From Candidatus Undinarchaeales archaeon (GTDB lineage Archaea; SpSt-1190; JASMDC01): a stretch of DNA of 64,000 bases. The DNA is taken from assembly GCA_030753015.1 (NCBI GenBank), contig JASMDC010000017.1, positions 1 to 64,000 of the forward strand, in the 5' to 3' direction. Position numbers and translations under genes: made by a program. Of this stretch, positions 1 through 6,655 are shown piece after piece. The notes under the pieces were generated by a model. That model made no database searches. It was not told the origin of the DNA and worked only from the letters and a program-made list of their open reading frames with translations. Within the stretch, counting starts at the first letter, position 1, and every line of letters starts with the position of its first letter.

Positions 1-32
1 GGGCCGCGTCTGTGAGTCCTTATCCGTTGTAC
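1..32 (+). repeat. partial attC-like recombination site (right end)
   Basis: Only the right end of a site lies in the window. It ends in GTTGTAC (26-32), which fits the integron core GTTRRRY at five of seven positions. The sequence before it, AGTCCTTATCCGTT, aligns with AGGCCTTGACCGTT and AGGCCTTGGCCGTT at the ends of the two complete sites downstream. Its GTTGTAC is the exact reverse complement of GTACAAC, which opens the next site at 285. That is the relation expected between the first bases of an integrated cassette and its own attC. The assignment is an inference from these alignments. Confidence 0.55.
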
Positions 33-420
33 GCCATCCGCGCAGTGGCATTTGTTTCTCTTTGAATGCTTCTATCCTCAGGGGTATATTGGCCAAGGTC
101 CAGAGACAGCTTCGTGTCACCATCAAGAATGTGGTTGCCCCTCCAGACCTCTGATTAAACGCATAAGCCTGTGCCGCTCAGACTGGGCTCCCAAGCTCGA
201 GGTCCAGCAGAAGTATTGATGTACTGGGCAATATCGCTGGGTCGATCCACGCTGGACGACCACGCTACGACACGACGGACGAGCGTACAACAACCGGCCT
301 TCTAGCTCCGGGCCGCTGAGACGGCCCTCCGCCCACACGCCCCCGAATATCCTGGAGCCTCGCTGGTTTGAGCTTCGCTACAGATTCGTGTTACGTGGGC
401 GCGATAGAAGGCCTTGACCG
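27..420 (+). mobile_element. integron-like gene cassette 1
   Basis: This is the segment between the G/TT of the first partial site and the G/TT at 420/421, and it carries its attC-like site at 285-426. No complete gene was recognised. On the minus strand, from about 155 down to the stop at 20-22, one frame is open for about 44 codons and its composition looks protein-like (it includes ILDGDTKLSLDLGQ). It has no start codon and is preceded by a stop at about 153-155. It may be the tail of a decayed gene in reverse orientation. The longer minus-strand frame at 123-338 runs into the attC-like repeat and is probably not a gene. Confidence 0.5.
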
Positions 421-426
421 TTATCT
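285..426 (+). repeat. attC-like site A (142 bp)
   Basis: The site runs from R''-like GTACAAC (285-291) to R'-like GTTATCT (420-426). Inside are perfect 9-base inverted arms, GGCCTTCTA on the left and TAGAAGGCC on the right. They sit 4 and 6 bases from the outer boxes, so the spacers are unequal and unpaired. An inner hairpin, GGGCCG with CGGCCC around CTGAGA, follows the left arm. This is the folded layout of an integron attC: outer boxes, unpaired spacer, inner boxes and a long variable terminal structure. The size is close to that of Vibrio VCR sites. Its left 50 bases are almost identical to those of site B. Confidence 0.72.
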
Positions 427-849
427 GAAAGCCCCAATATATAATAATGAGTTAATTATTGATTAATAATAGATGACATGGGGAAAGACTAGGTATTTAA
501 CTTTAAATCTCCTATGATAGCATTGCCACCAAGGGTGCAAGGGGAGCTTCACCGTATTTACGATTAGCCAAGCGCCGATGTCTTCCATTCGACTGCCTTG
601 ACCGCTCCCCTTGCATCCAAATCCTTATCATTCATCGTTTATAGAACAATAGTATCAACTTGTTTTGTCGGAGCATTTGTTAGGATAGCCACTTATGCTA
701 GGTGGGGCATACAGATAACAATCGGCCTTCTAGCTCCGGGCCGCTGAGACGGCCCTCCGCCAACACGCCCCCGCGGAGTTTGAACATCGCTTTAGGATAC
801 TTCGCATAAGGTGATCCTGGCGGGTACGCGTCATAGAAGGCCTTGGCCG
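421..849 (+). mobile_element. integron-like gene cassette 2, no clear gene
   Basis: The segment begins with TTATCT, and its own attC-like site (713-855) opens with AGATAAC, the exact reverse complement of GTTATCT. No convincing coding frame is present on either strand. It holds an AT-rich stretch at about 435-525 and a long inverted repeat at 534-618. A structured RNA is one possibility; a dead or regulatory cassette is another. Confidence 0.55.
534..618. repeat. inverted repeat with 14-base arms inside cassette 2
   Basis: The left arm GGTGCAAGGGGAGC (534-547) pairs with GCTCCCCTTGCATCC (604-618) except for one looped-out base, across a 56-base centre. An AT-rich stretch lies directly upstream. 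The element is not explained by any reading frame. It could fold as a long stem in RNA, or be the remnant of an older recombination site. Confidence 0.5.
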
Positions 850-855
850 TTATAC
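713..855 (+). repeat. attC-like site B (143 bp)
   Basis: The site runs from R''-like AGATAAC (713-719) to R'-like GTTATAC (849-855). It has the same inner arms GGCCTTCTA and TAGAAGGCC as site A, the same GGGCCG/CGGCCC hairpin and the same spacing of 13 bases between AAC and GCTCC. The central part (about 775-825) is unlike site A. A conserved folded ends-and-hairpin frame with a variable middle is typical of attC sites and unusual for a simple transposon remnant. Confidence 0.72.
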
Positions 856-880
856 GACAACGTTCCCCAAATGGAAAACC

Positions 881-949
881 ATAAATATACAAACATATAC
901 AAACATATACTTATGTATACAGATGTAAATCAATCTAAAGGTGGTCATT
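881..949 (+). promoter_or_regulatory. promoter and leader of the toxin-antitoxin cassette
   Basis: A TATA-like ATAAATATAC (881-890) is followed by a direct repeat of ACAAACATAT (889-908) and an AT-rich leader. AGGTGG at 939-944 is a good ribosome site for the ATG at 950. The direct repeat between the TATA box and the gene is a plausible operator for autoregulation by the antitoxin. That role is inferred from what such modules usually do. Confidence 0.45.
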
Positions 950-1189
950 ATGGGAGCTACTACGATCAGGATACACGATGATACAAAGCATGATCTGGAT
1001 CTGTTAAGGGAATATCGGAATGAAAGTTATGATGAAGTTATTAAGAAAATCCTCTTTGTCATAAATACCTACAAGACCGAGCCTGAATTGAGCCAGGAGA
1101 CAATTGATTCGATCGAAAGAGCGAGGAAAAGGATGAAGAAAGGGGATTTCTTATCTGAAGAGGAAGCGAGAAAGAGGCTTGGCCTTTAA
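950..1189 (+). CDS. RelB/VapB-like antitoxin
   Basis: This is a 79-residue, charged, mostly helical protein. Its N-terminus is a short beta strand (MGATTIRIHDDTKHDLD) followed by a helix with EYRNESYDEVIKKIL, the pattern of ribbon-helix-helix type II antitoxins that repress their own promoter and neutralise the partner toxin. I chose ATG 950 rather than GTG 941 because AGGTGG lies six bases upstream. Its stop overlaps the start of the toxin remnant by one base (TAATG), as in TA operons. Base composition is lower in GC than the chromosomal genes to the right, in keeping with arrival on a cassette. With the toxin broken, it may now act only as a free antitoxin. Confidence 0.75.
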   Translation: MGATTIRIHDDTKHDLDLLREYRNESYDEVIKKILFVINTYKTEPELSQETIDSIERARKRMKKGDFLSEEEARKRLGL

Positions 1190-1442
1190 TGCATGAAATC
1201 AACTTTGATGAGGAAGTAATTGATACCCTCAAGAAATTACCAAAGCTACTAGAAAGAGGATTTTCAATAAGATCGTATCATCTAAAGAGAATCCCTTCTT
1301 GTTCTTTGAGAGATTAAAGGGGAGACGAGATTACAGAATGCGGATAGGGGATTTCAGGGTAATCGCAGATATCGATTCAAATCTGAAGAGGATCCAAGTG
1401 ACTTTGATCGGGCATAGGAAGAACATCTACAAGAGAATCTGA
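1189..1442 (+). pseudogene. frameshifted RelE/ParE-family toxin
   Basis: The first frame from ATG 1189 gives 42 residues (MHEINFDEEVIDTLKKLPKL then LER) and then runs into TAA at 1315. A second frame, entered at about 1252-1262, continues with IFNKIVSSKENPF, FERLKGRRDYRMRIGDFRVI and TLIGHRKNIYKRI to TGA 1440-1442. Together the two halves give an almost full RelE/ParE-type mRNA interferase, with the basic strand-turn-strand (YRMRIGDFRVI) and the C-terminal GHRKNIYKR typical of the fold. The shift sits in the purine-rich stretch AGAAAGAGGA. The likely reading is an inactivated toxin. Programmed frameshifting or an assembly error are alternatives. Confidence 0.8.
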
Positions 1443-1642
1443 TCGTGATAGAACGTCGGTCGCCTAACACAAAGGTATCCAGCTCCAGGCCTCCAGCCTT
1501 CCGCCCACACTCCGACTCATACATTATACGCAATCTGCTTCAGGAGTCTTTGGTATCATGAGATCCATCCTTGCACTTCGCCCTCAGAATCCTTTCCTGA
1601 CACTTCGTCCTTGAAATGGTCGTCATGATAGTCGCTTTCCTT
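1443..1642. other. cassette-chromosome boundary region
   Basis: These 200 bases hold no supported gene. The left part carries the decayed attC-like site at 1462-1529. The rest, to the stop codon of the next gene, has no recognisable signal. This is where foreign-looking AT-richer DNA gives way to the GC-rich chromosome. Confidence 0.5.
1462..1529 (+). repeat. degenerate attC-like site C
   Basis: GCCTAAC (1462-1468) fits the integron R'' consensus RYYYAAC perfectly. Thirteen bases after its AAC comes GCTCC, the same spacing as in sites A and B, followed by a shortened version of their GGCC...CCGCCCACAC block. A possible right end is ATTATAC (1523-1529), where the G of the core is lost. The inner arms do not pair well, so the site is probably decayed or recombined. 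Its outer box does not match the TTATAC at the start of cassette 3. Confidence 0.45.
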
Positions 1643-2398
1643 TCAGCCGACCTCACGGGCCAGTGCCTCGCACGGGACGTCCACTCCAGCGGTCTGGGTG
1701 CGTCCAACGGGGGAGAGGCAGTACACCATCATGTCGCAGTCCACGAACGCCAGTGGGTAGCAGAGCTTGGTATCGCCCGCGCCCTCCATGCAGATCCGGC
1801 TCCCCTCCTCGATGGTGGCGGAGGTGCCCTCGCCCGGAGCACAGTACGGTCCGCGCCCTTCGCACCCGAGCACAGCGGTCCCGTCATCGCCCACGGTGAC
1901 GGTCCGCGCATAGTCCTCCAGTGCCACAGCGCACGGTCGCTCTGCACCGTTGGCGGAGGCGCACCCTGTCTGTCGCCAGCGCCCGATGGCCGAGCACTCG
2001 AGGTCGAGGTCCACGGCCCGTGGCGGAGGTGTAGGGCTTGCAGGGGTGGTGAGATGCGGTGCGGCCTGCGCGCCCGGAACGGTCTGGCGCTCCGTACGGA
2101 CAATAGGTCCCGGGACGGCCCCACTACCGGCTGTGATCCTCTCAAGTAGCCCCTGATGGAGCATCACGGCCAGCCCTGCGGCGAGGACCACCACGGCAAG
2201 GAGACCGACCACTGCACCCCAGGACCGTCCCTCGCTGACGGGTGCAGGAGGCTCCTCCCCACGCACCAGTGCCTCGGCCGTGGCCTCGTCGTACCCCATC
2301 TCGAGGAAGAGCTCCTTGACCTGCTCGGGCGGGTAGCCCATCTGCAGGTACTCCTGGGCATAGGATGCGTAGTAGCTGGAGCACTGGGCATCCCCCAT
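1643..2398 (-). CDS. membrane protein with N-terminal UBA-like helix domain and Cys-rich outer domain
   Basis: This 251-residue protein has three parts. Residues about 4-45 form short helices with the pattern YLQMGYPPEQVKELFLEMGY, like a UBA/CUE three-helix domain. A membrane segment (VVGLLAVVVLAAGLAVMLH) follows. A Thr/Pro-rich spacer then leads to a cysteine-rich domain (at least eight Cys) likely outside the cell and held by disulfides. The layout is shared with the genes at 9135, 16946 and 17711. I chose ATG 2398 because a CTTAAG box lies 27-32 bases before it; ATG 2413 and GTG 2416 are also in frame. Function is unknown. The N-terminal domain should face the cytoplasm. Confidence 0.7.
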   Translation of the reverse strand: MGDAQCSSYYASYAQEYLQMGYPPEQVKELFLEMGYDEATAEALVRGEEPPAPVSEGRSWGAVVGLLAVVVLAAGLAVMLHQGLLERITAGSGAVPGPIVRTERQTVPGAQAAPHLTTPASPTPPPRAVDLDLECSAIGRWRQTGCASANGAERPCAVALEDYARTVTVGDDGTAVLGCEGRGPYCAPGEGTSATIEEGSRICMEGAGDTKLCYPLAFVDCDMMVYCLSPVGRTQTAGVDVPCEALAREVG

Positions 2399-2453
2399 CG
2401 GGAGGATACTCATCACTAGTGCTTAAGTTGATTTCTATGGGATCTCTGCAAGC

Positions 2454-2978
2454 TCAGAGCTTCTCGAAGATGAGGTCTTTTGGGGGCATGCACATGGAGG
2501 CCACTGTGATGTGGAGCCGGTCCTCCTCGCCCTGGTAAATGGCAAGGGTCCGTGCGTCCATGGCGCGACCCTCGGATACTCGATATGCCTTGTTCCGCGC
2601 GAGGTAGTGGGACCCGGTGAAGGTCACGTCGAGCCATGTATCCTCGCTCATGCCGTTGCCCCGCCCCTGGAGATGGAGCCCCTGCTCGTCCTCGTAGATG
2701 AAGAGCTTCGGGGCCTCGGGGAGGAGTGAATCGGCCTGGATGAGGTAACCATTGTCCAGTTCCATATAGGAGCCGTTCTCGAACAGCGACTCCACGAGGT
2801 CGAGCTGGTTGTAGAGGGACTCGAGAGCTGCCCCGGGGACTGGTCTCAGTGAGCCGGCGAACCCGACGTTGTAGCCAGCGGCGGCGGGCGAGGCGAAGGG
2901 CTCGAACACCTCGAAATCCGATACGTCCAATCCGGTCCCGGCCTCGGCCGCGTCCATCTCGAGAAGGTACATGATCAT
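2454..2978 (-). CDS. hypothetical acidic protein
   Basis: This protein of about 174 residues has no recognised family. It is acidic, without membrane segments or a signal peptide, and is predicted to be mixed alpha/beta (for example LQGRGNGMSEDTWLDVTFTG and DRLHITVASMCMPPKDLIFE). A TATA-like TTTTTAAA at about 3018-3025 lies far enough upstream to leave a short leader, and AAGTGAT precedes the clustered start codons. GTG 2981, ATG 2978 and ATG 2972 are all possible. It is followed after 55 bases by the UBA-like membrane protein and may be co-transcribed with it. A large competing frame across 2416-3006 has no family features. Confidence 0.55.
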   Translation of the reverse strand: MIMYLLEMDAAEAGTGLDVSDFEVFEPFASPAAAGYNVGFAGSLRPVPGAALESLYNQLDLVESLFENGSYMELDNGYLIQADSLLPEAPKLFIYEDEQGLHLQGRGNGMSEDTWLDVTFTGSHYLARNKAYRVSEGRAMDARTLAIYQGEEDRLHITVASMCMPPKDLIFEKL

Positions 2979-3180
2979 CACTTGTCCTTGCGAACGGAGG
3001 CGACAAGCGATGGTCCGTTTTTAAACATTTTCATTTGATTTGACACGAACTCGCACGATTTGGGCTTATTTGGGGAAAAAACGCCTATTAAGCCTTAATA
3101 ACTTCATTGAGCGTCTGTGAGACGTCAAAGCACACCGCATACTTTCATGCTATTTAACATTAATCACCGCAAGAGTGGTC

Positions 3181-4494
3181 ATGCGGGTGCTCCTCCTGGC
3201 CCCACGCGTGTCGGACGGCGAGTCCACCCTCCCTTTGGGGCTGGCCTACATCGCCGCCGTGCTCGAGGCCGACGGGTGCGAGGTCTTTGGGCGCGACCTC
3301 TCCTTCACAGGACCTGAGGATGTTGCCCGGGAGGCCGCCGACCTGGGGGTGGACGCGGTGCTCGCATCCTCTCTTACCAGCACCTTGGGCCAGGTCGCGG
3401 CCGCGTGCGATATGGTCCGATGCGCGACGGGGGCTCCCGTTGCACTGGGTGGCCCTCACGCGACCGCCCTTCCGGCGCACGCACTGGGCGCTGGTGACTT
3501 CGATGCCCTGATGGTGGGCGAGGGCGAGGACAGGGTGGTCCCGCTCGTCAGGGCATTGACGGGGAACGGCCGGTTGGCGCGCGTTCCCGGACTACTTCTC
3601 CCCGGCGGCATTTCGACAGGTCCCGCCCCGCTCCCTCCCGATCCAGACAGCCTTCCCTATCCTCGACGAGAGGCTTTCCCCGAGAGCCTGTACTCGGGGA
3701 TGCCCGCTCGGGGCCCGTACACTCCGCTTGTCACATCGCGCGGATGCCGTCGCCGGTGCGCTCACTGCCCTTCCCATTCCCTTGTGGGAGGTCCTCGACG
3801 ACGTTCTCCCGCCAACGTGGCAGATGAGGTGGAACACCTCCTCTCACGCGGTTACCGTGAGTTCCAGGTGGAGGATGATGGATTCGCCGAGGACCGGGGC
3901 CATGTGGTCGGTATATGTGATGCCTTTCGGGAGCGGGGATTGGACATCGACTGGGCGTGTACCAACGGACTCCATCCGGATGATCTGGACGAGGGCCTCC
4001 TCGCTGCCTTGGCAGAGACAGGTTGTTACTCGATCGCCCTGGGTATCGAGTCCCTTGACCGCTCGGTCCTCGCAACCCTGTGCCGACCTATGGACCTGGA
4101 GAGGATCGCAGGACTTGTCCGTGCGGCCCATGACCACGGTATGGAGGTCAGTGGTTACTTCATGCTCGGCCTTCCGGGGACTGTGCTCAATGACGGAGGG
4201 CTCCTGGCCGACGAGGCACTCGCCCTTGATCTCGACACGGCCCATTTCTCTGTGTTCTCGCCCTTACCCGGCTCCCCCATATTCTCCCGTTTGATAGCGG
4301 AAGGAGCATCAGTGGACGAGCTGGTGGCCGGTAACGTCCCTGGGATGGACCGGATCGCCCTCGATGCGGAGAGCGCTAGGGCATACCGCCGCTTCTACGC
4401 AGGGCGCAAGGGCGTGGCCGTGGTACACCAGGCCCTATCCACAGGCAGACCGTTCGAGCCGTTAGTCAAAAAGTTTAAAGGCTGGTTCCTCTAA
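3181..4494 (+). CDS. B12-binding radical SAM protein
   Basis: This 437-residue protein has an N-terminal cobalamin-binding Rossmann domain (about 1-130: LLLAPRV, PLGLAYIAAVLEADG, VALGGPHAT, VGEGED). A radical SAM barrel follows, with the cluster motif CRRRCAHC at about 180 and GIESLDRSVL and FMLGLPGT further on. The family carries out methylations and other radical reactions, commonly on lipids, cofactors and natural products; the substrate here cannot be told. ATG 3181 was preferred to GTG 3175 because TATTTAAC (3151-3158) lies 23-30 bases upstream, fitting a leaderless mRNA. A second family member follows after 10 bases, so the two may act in one pathway. Confidence 0.85.
   Translation: MRVLLLAPRVSDGESTLPLGLAYIAAVLEADGCEVFGRDLSFTGPEDVAREAADLGVDAVLASSLTSTLGQVAAACDMVRCATGAPVALGGPHATALPAHALGAGDFDALMVGEGEDRVVPLVRALTGNGRLARVPGLLLPGGISTGPAPLPPDPDSLPYPRREAFPESLYSGMPARGPYTPLVTSRGCRRRCAHCPSHSLVGGPRRRSPANVADEVEHLLSRGYREFQVEDDGFAEDRGHVVGICDAFRERGLDIDWACTNGLHPDDLDEGLLAALAETGCYSIALGIESLDRSVLATLCRPMDLERIAGLVRAAHDHGMEVSGYFMLGLPGTVLNDGGLLADEALALDLDTAHFSVFSPLPGSPIFSRLIAEGASVDELVAGNVPGMDRIALDAESARAYRRFYAGRKGVAVVHQALSTGRPFEPLVKKFKGWFL
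4473..4481 (+). promoter_or_regulatory. TATA-like box inside the end of the upstream gene
   Basis: GTTTAAAGG lies within the last codons of the first radical SAM gene, 24-32 bases before the ATG at 4505. It suggests that the second radical SAM gene has its own leaderless promoter in addition to any read-through. Confidence 0.5.
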
Positions 4495-4504
4495 TCCCCA
4501 CCTT

Positions 4505-5920
4505 ATGGCCGAGCGCGTCCTGTTCCTTCGGGCCGATCCGGAACGGCTCTCGCCAGGACATCATCCGCGCAACTCCTACCCCTCCATGAACATCCGCTAT
4601 AGTGCCTCCGTGGCCATGGCCATGGGGTACGATGTGGACGTCATCGACATGGCAGCGAGCCTGCCGAGCGGCACACTGGCCGAGTCTGTGGCCGCAGCAC
4701 GACCAGACGTGGTACTGTGCGATGTAATCACCCCTGCCGTCCAGTTCACCCTCGACGCCGTCGAGCGGATCGGGGTTCCGGTCATCGCCCTGGGACAGCA
4801 TCCGTCAGCGCTCCCGCGGACGCTCCTCGATAGAGAGGGTCCGGTGGATGCCTGTATCGTGGGCGAGCCCGAACGCACGCTCCAAGAGGCGCTACCCTAC
4901 GTCATGGCGGGAGACCTATCGTCCCTCGCTGGTATGGCCGGGCTCGTTGTCCGGTCACCTGACGGTCCCATCGAAGGGCCGTCCCGTCCACCTATCGAGC
5001 GGCTCGATGAGCTTCCCTACCAGGCACACACCTCCCACCATGGGAGCTACTACACACACTATCCCATTCGGACCAGGGGCCGCCGCCGGTTCGGTTTCAT
5101 CGAGGCGGGCCGTGGATGCCCGCATTCGTGCTTATTCTGTTCACAGACGCTGCGCATCTCCTACGGCAAATGCGTTCGACTGCGATCGCACGAGAGCGTG
5201 GCCGCCGAGGTCGAGTACCTCGTCCGGGAGCTCGACGTGAACGCGCTGGTGTTCCTCGACGATGCCTTCTGTCTCGATCACAGGTTCGCTCACGGCATCT
5301 GCGACTCCCTTATCGAGCGAGGGCTCAACGACAAGGTCTCATGGCTCGTGCAGACCCGGGTCGACGCCGTGGACGAGGACCTCCTGACCCACATGCACGA
5401 GGCCGGCTGTTCCACCGTGTGCTTCGGTGTCGAGTCGGGCAGCCAGCGTGTGCTCGACACATTGCGCAAGGGCGTCACCCTCGACCGGATCCGGACAGCT
5501 TTCCAAGCGGCACATGATGCGGGCCTGCTCAGGGTCGGGTTCTTCATGCTCGGCAATCCGACCGAGACCCGAGAGGAGCTGGAGAGCACCATGGCCTTCT
5601 GCCGTGAGCTGGCCCCGGACTTTATCCAGGTCGCGTTCTTCACGGCGTATCCGGGCTCGGCCGCTTGGGCGGAATGGGGCGACACGACGGACTACGACTC
5701 CTACACCCACTATAACGCCGTGATTAGCAACAGGAGCCAGATGAGCAACGACGAACTGGTTGAGCTCCATCGGCGGTTCTACCTAAGCTTCCTGTCCCGC
5801 CCCCAATTCGTCGCACGCTACGCCCGCTACCGCCTGCCCCGGGCCCTTGCGAACTGGCGCGAGGAGGCAGAGCTGATGCGGACGGCGCTCGGGTTCTTTA
5901 CGTCCCACCACGAGGATTAG
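4505..5920 (+). CDS. B12-binding radical SAM protein
   Basis: This 471-residue protein has the same domain order as its upstream neighbour. An N-terminal cobalamin-binding domain (PDVVLCDVITPAVQFTLDAV, VGEPERTLQEAL) is followed by a radical SAM barrel with CPHSCLFC near residue 208. The sequences ECGRG-like EAGRGCPHSC, CFGVESGSQRVLDTLRKG and FFMLGNPTETREELE are hallmarks of the hopanoid/BchE-type branch. The substrate is unknown. Glycosyltransferases and a sugar dehydrogenase are encoded next door on the other strand, so lipid or glycan modification is a reasonable guess. Its stop overlaps the stop of the convergent glycosyltransferase gene by four bases. Confidence 0.85.
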   Translation: MAERVLFLRADPERLSPGHHPRNSYPSMNIRYSASVAMAMGYDVDVIDMAASLPSGTLAESVAAARPDVVLCDVITPAVQFTLDAVERIGVPVIALGQHPSALPRTLLDREGPVDACIVGEPERTLQEALPYVMAGDLSSLAGMAGLVVRSPDGPIEGPSRPPIERLDELPYQAHTSHHGSYYTHYPIRTRGRRRFGFIEAGRGCPHSCLFCSQTLRISYGKCVRLRSHESVAAEVEYLVRELDVNALVFLDDAFCLDHRFAHGICDSLIERGLNDKVSWLVQTRVDAVDEDLLTHMHEAGCSTVCFGVESGSQRVLDTLRKGVTLDRIRTAFQAAHDAGLLRVGFFMLGNPTETREELESTMAFCRELAPDFIQVAFFTAYPGSAAWAEWGDTTDYDSYTHYNAVISNRSQMSNDELVELHRRFYLSFLSRPQFVARYARYRLPRALANWREEAELMRTALGFFTSHHED

Positions 5921-6642
5921 GCGCGCCCGGTGAGCCGGAGCACGCCCTCCCGGAGCAGGGGGCGGAGGATCGAGTACCAGTCGAGGAAGGGTCGCATCTT
6001 GCTATAACCCTTCTTCTGGTCGAAGCGCTTGGTCACTGGGACCTCGGTGTACTGGTAGCGCTTGACCGCCTGAATGAGCATGTAGGGCTCGAACTCGTAC
6101 CGGTCAAGCCACGGGGCCGAGAGGTCGAGCTCCTCGACGAGCTTGATCTTATAGGCGCGGAAGCCGTTCGAGGCGTCCGTTACCTTCTTCCCGGTCACCA
6201 GCCGGAACGTGATGGTGAACAGGCGGGTGGTCACACGCCTGAAGAGTGGGATGTCCGGGTCCCCCTCGAGGTACCGGGAACCCTGGACCAGGTCGTTCCC
6301 TTCGAAGAGCGGATCCAGAAGGAGTGGGATCTCGGCCGGCTCATCCTGGTCATCACCTGCGATGGCCACGATGATGTCGTACTTCCTCTCCATTGCATAG
6401 GCCTGGACGCGTCGGGTGAGGAATCCTGGGCCACGGTTGACATCATTGCGTAGCACGGTCGCACCGGCCTCCCGGGCCTCATTCCCCGTGTCGTCTGTAC
6501 TTCCATCGTCCACGACCACGAACTCGTCAACGATGTCCCATGGGACCTTGCGCACTGTGCGTCCGATCTTACCTTCCTCGTTGAAGGCGCCGGTCATTAG
6601 CAGAACACGCTTGCCCCGGTACACATCAGGGGGACGGGCCAC
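5917..6642 (-). CDS. family 2 glycosyltransferase (DPM1-like)
   Basis: This 241-residue GT-A fold enzyme has the nucleotide-sugar binding signature FVVVDDGSTDDT and the metal-binding region AGDDQDEPAEI, where the usual DxD is altered. It also has GSRYLEGD and SNGFRAYK, typical of dolichol-phosphate mannose or glucose synthases. There is no C-terminal membrane segment, so it is probably a soluble or peripheral enzyme on the cytoplasmic face. It is expected to move a sugar onto a polyprenyl phosphate carrier for surface glycosylation. It follows the oxidoreductase gene after 13 bases on the same strand, suggesting an operon. Confidence 0.85.
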   Translation of the reverse strand: MARPPDVYRGKRVLLMTGAFNEEGKIGRTVRKVPWDIVDEFVVVDDGSTDDTGNEAREAGATVLRNDVNRGPGFLTRRVQAYAMERKYDIIVAIAGDDQDEPAEIPLLLDPLFEGNDLVQGSRYLEGDPDIPLFRRVTTRLFTITFRLVTGKKVTDASNGFRAYKIKLVEELDLSAPWLDRYEFEPYMLIQAVKRYQYTEVPVTKRFDQKKGYSKMRPFLDWYSILRPLLREGVLRLTGRA

Positions 6643-6655
6643 ATGATTTATATAC

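Noticed and set aside
285..855. Reading the repeated sites as a MITE or insertion-sequence ends
   Set aside because: The ends are not flanked by target duplications, the outer 7 bases differ between copies, and they follow the complementarity rule of integron cassettes.
123..892. Two minus-strand frames (123-338, 698-892) sharing the peptide AEGRLSGPELEGRLL, as if a duplicated protein
   Set aside because: The shared peptide comes from the inverted-repeat part of the attC-like sites; the frames lack signals and have no similarity outside it.
2416..3006. Minus-strand 196-residue Arg/Pro-rich frame
   Set aside because: It overlaps the more protein-like frame at 2454-2978 and has the Arg/Pro/Gly bias of an off-frame reading in GC-rich DNA.
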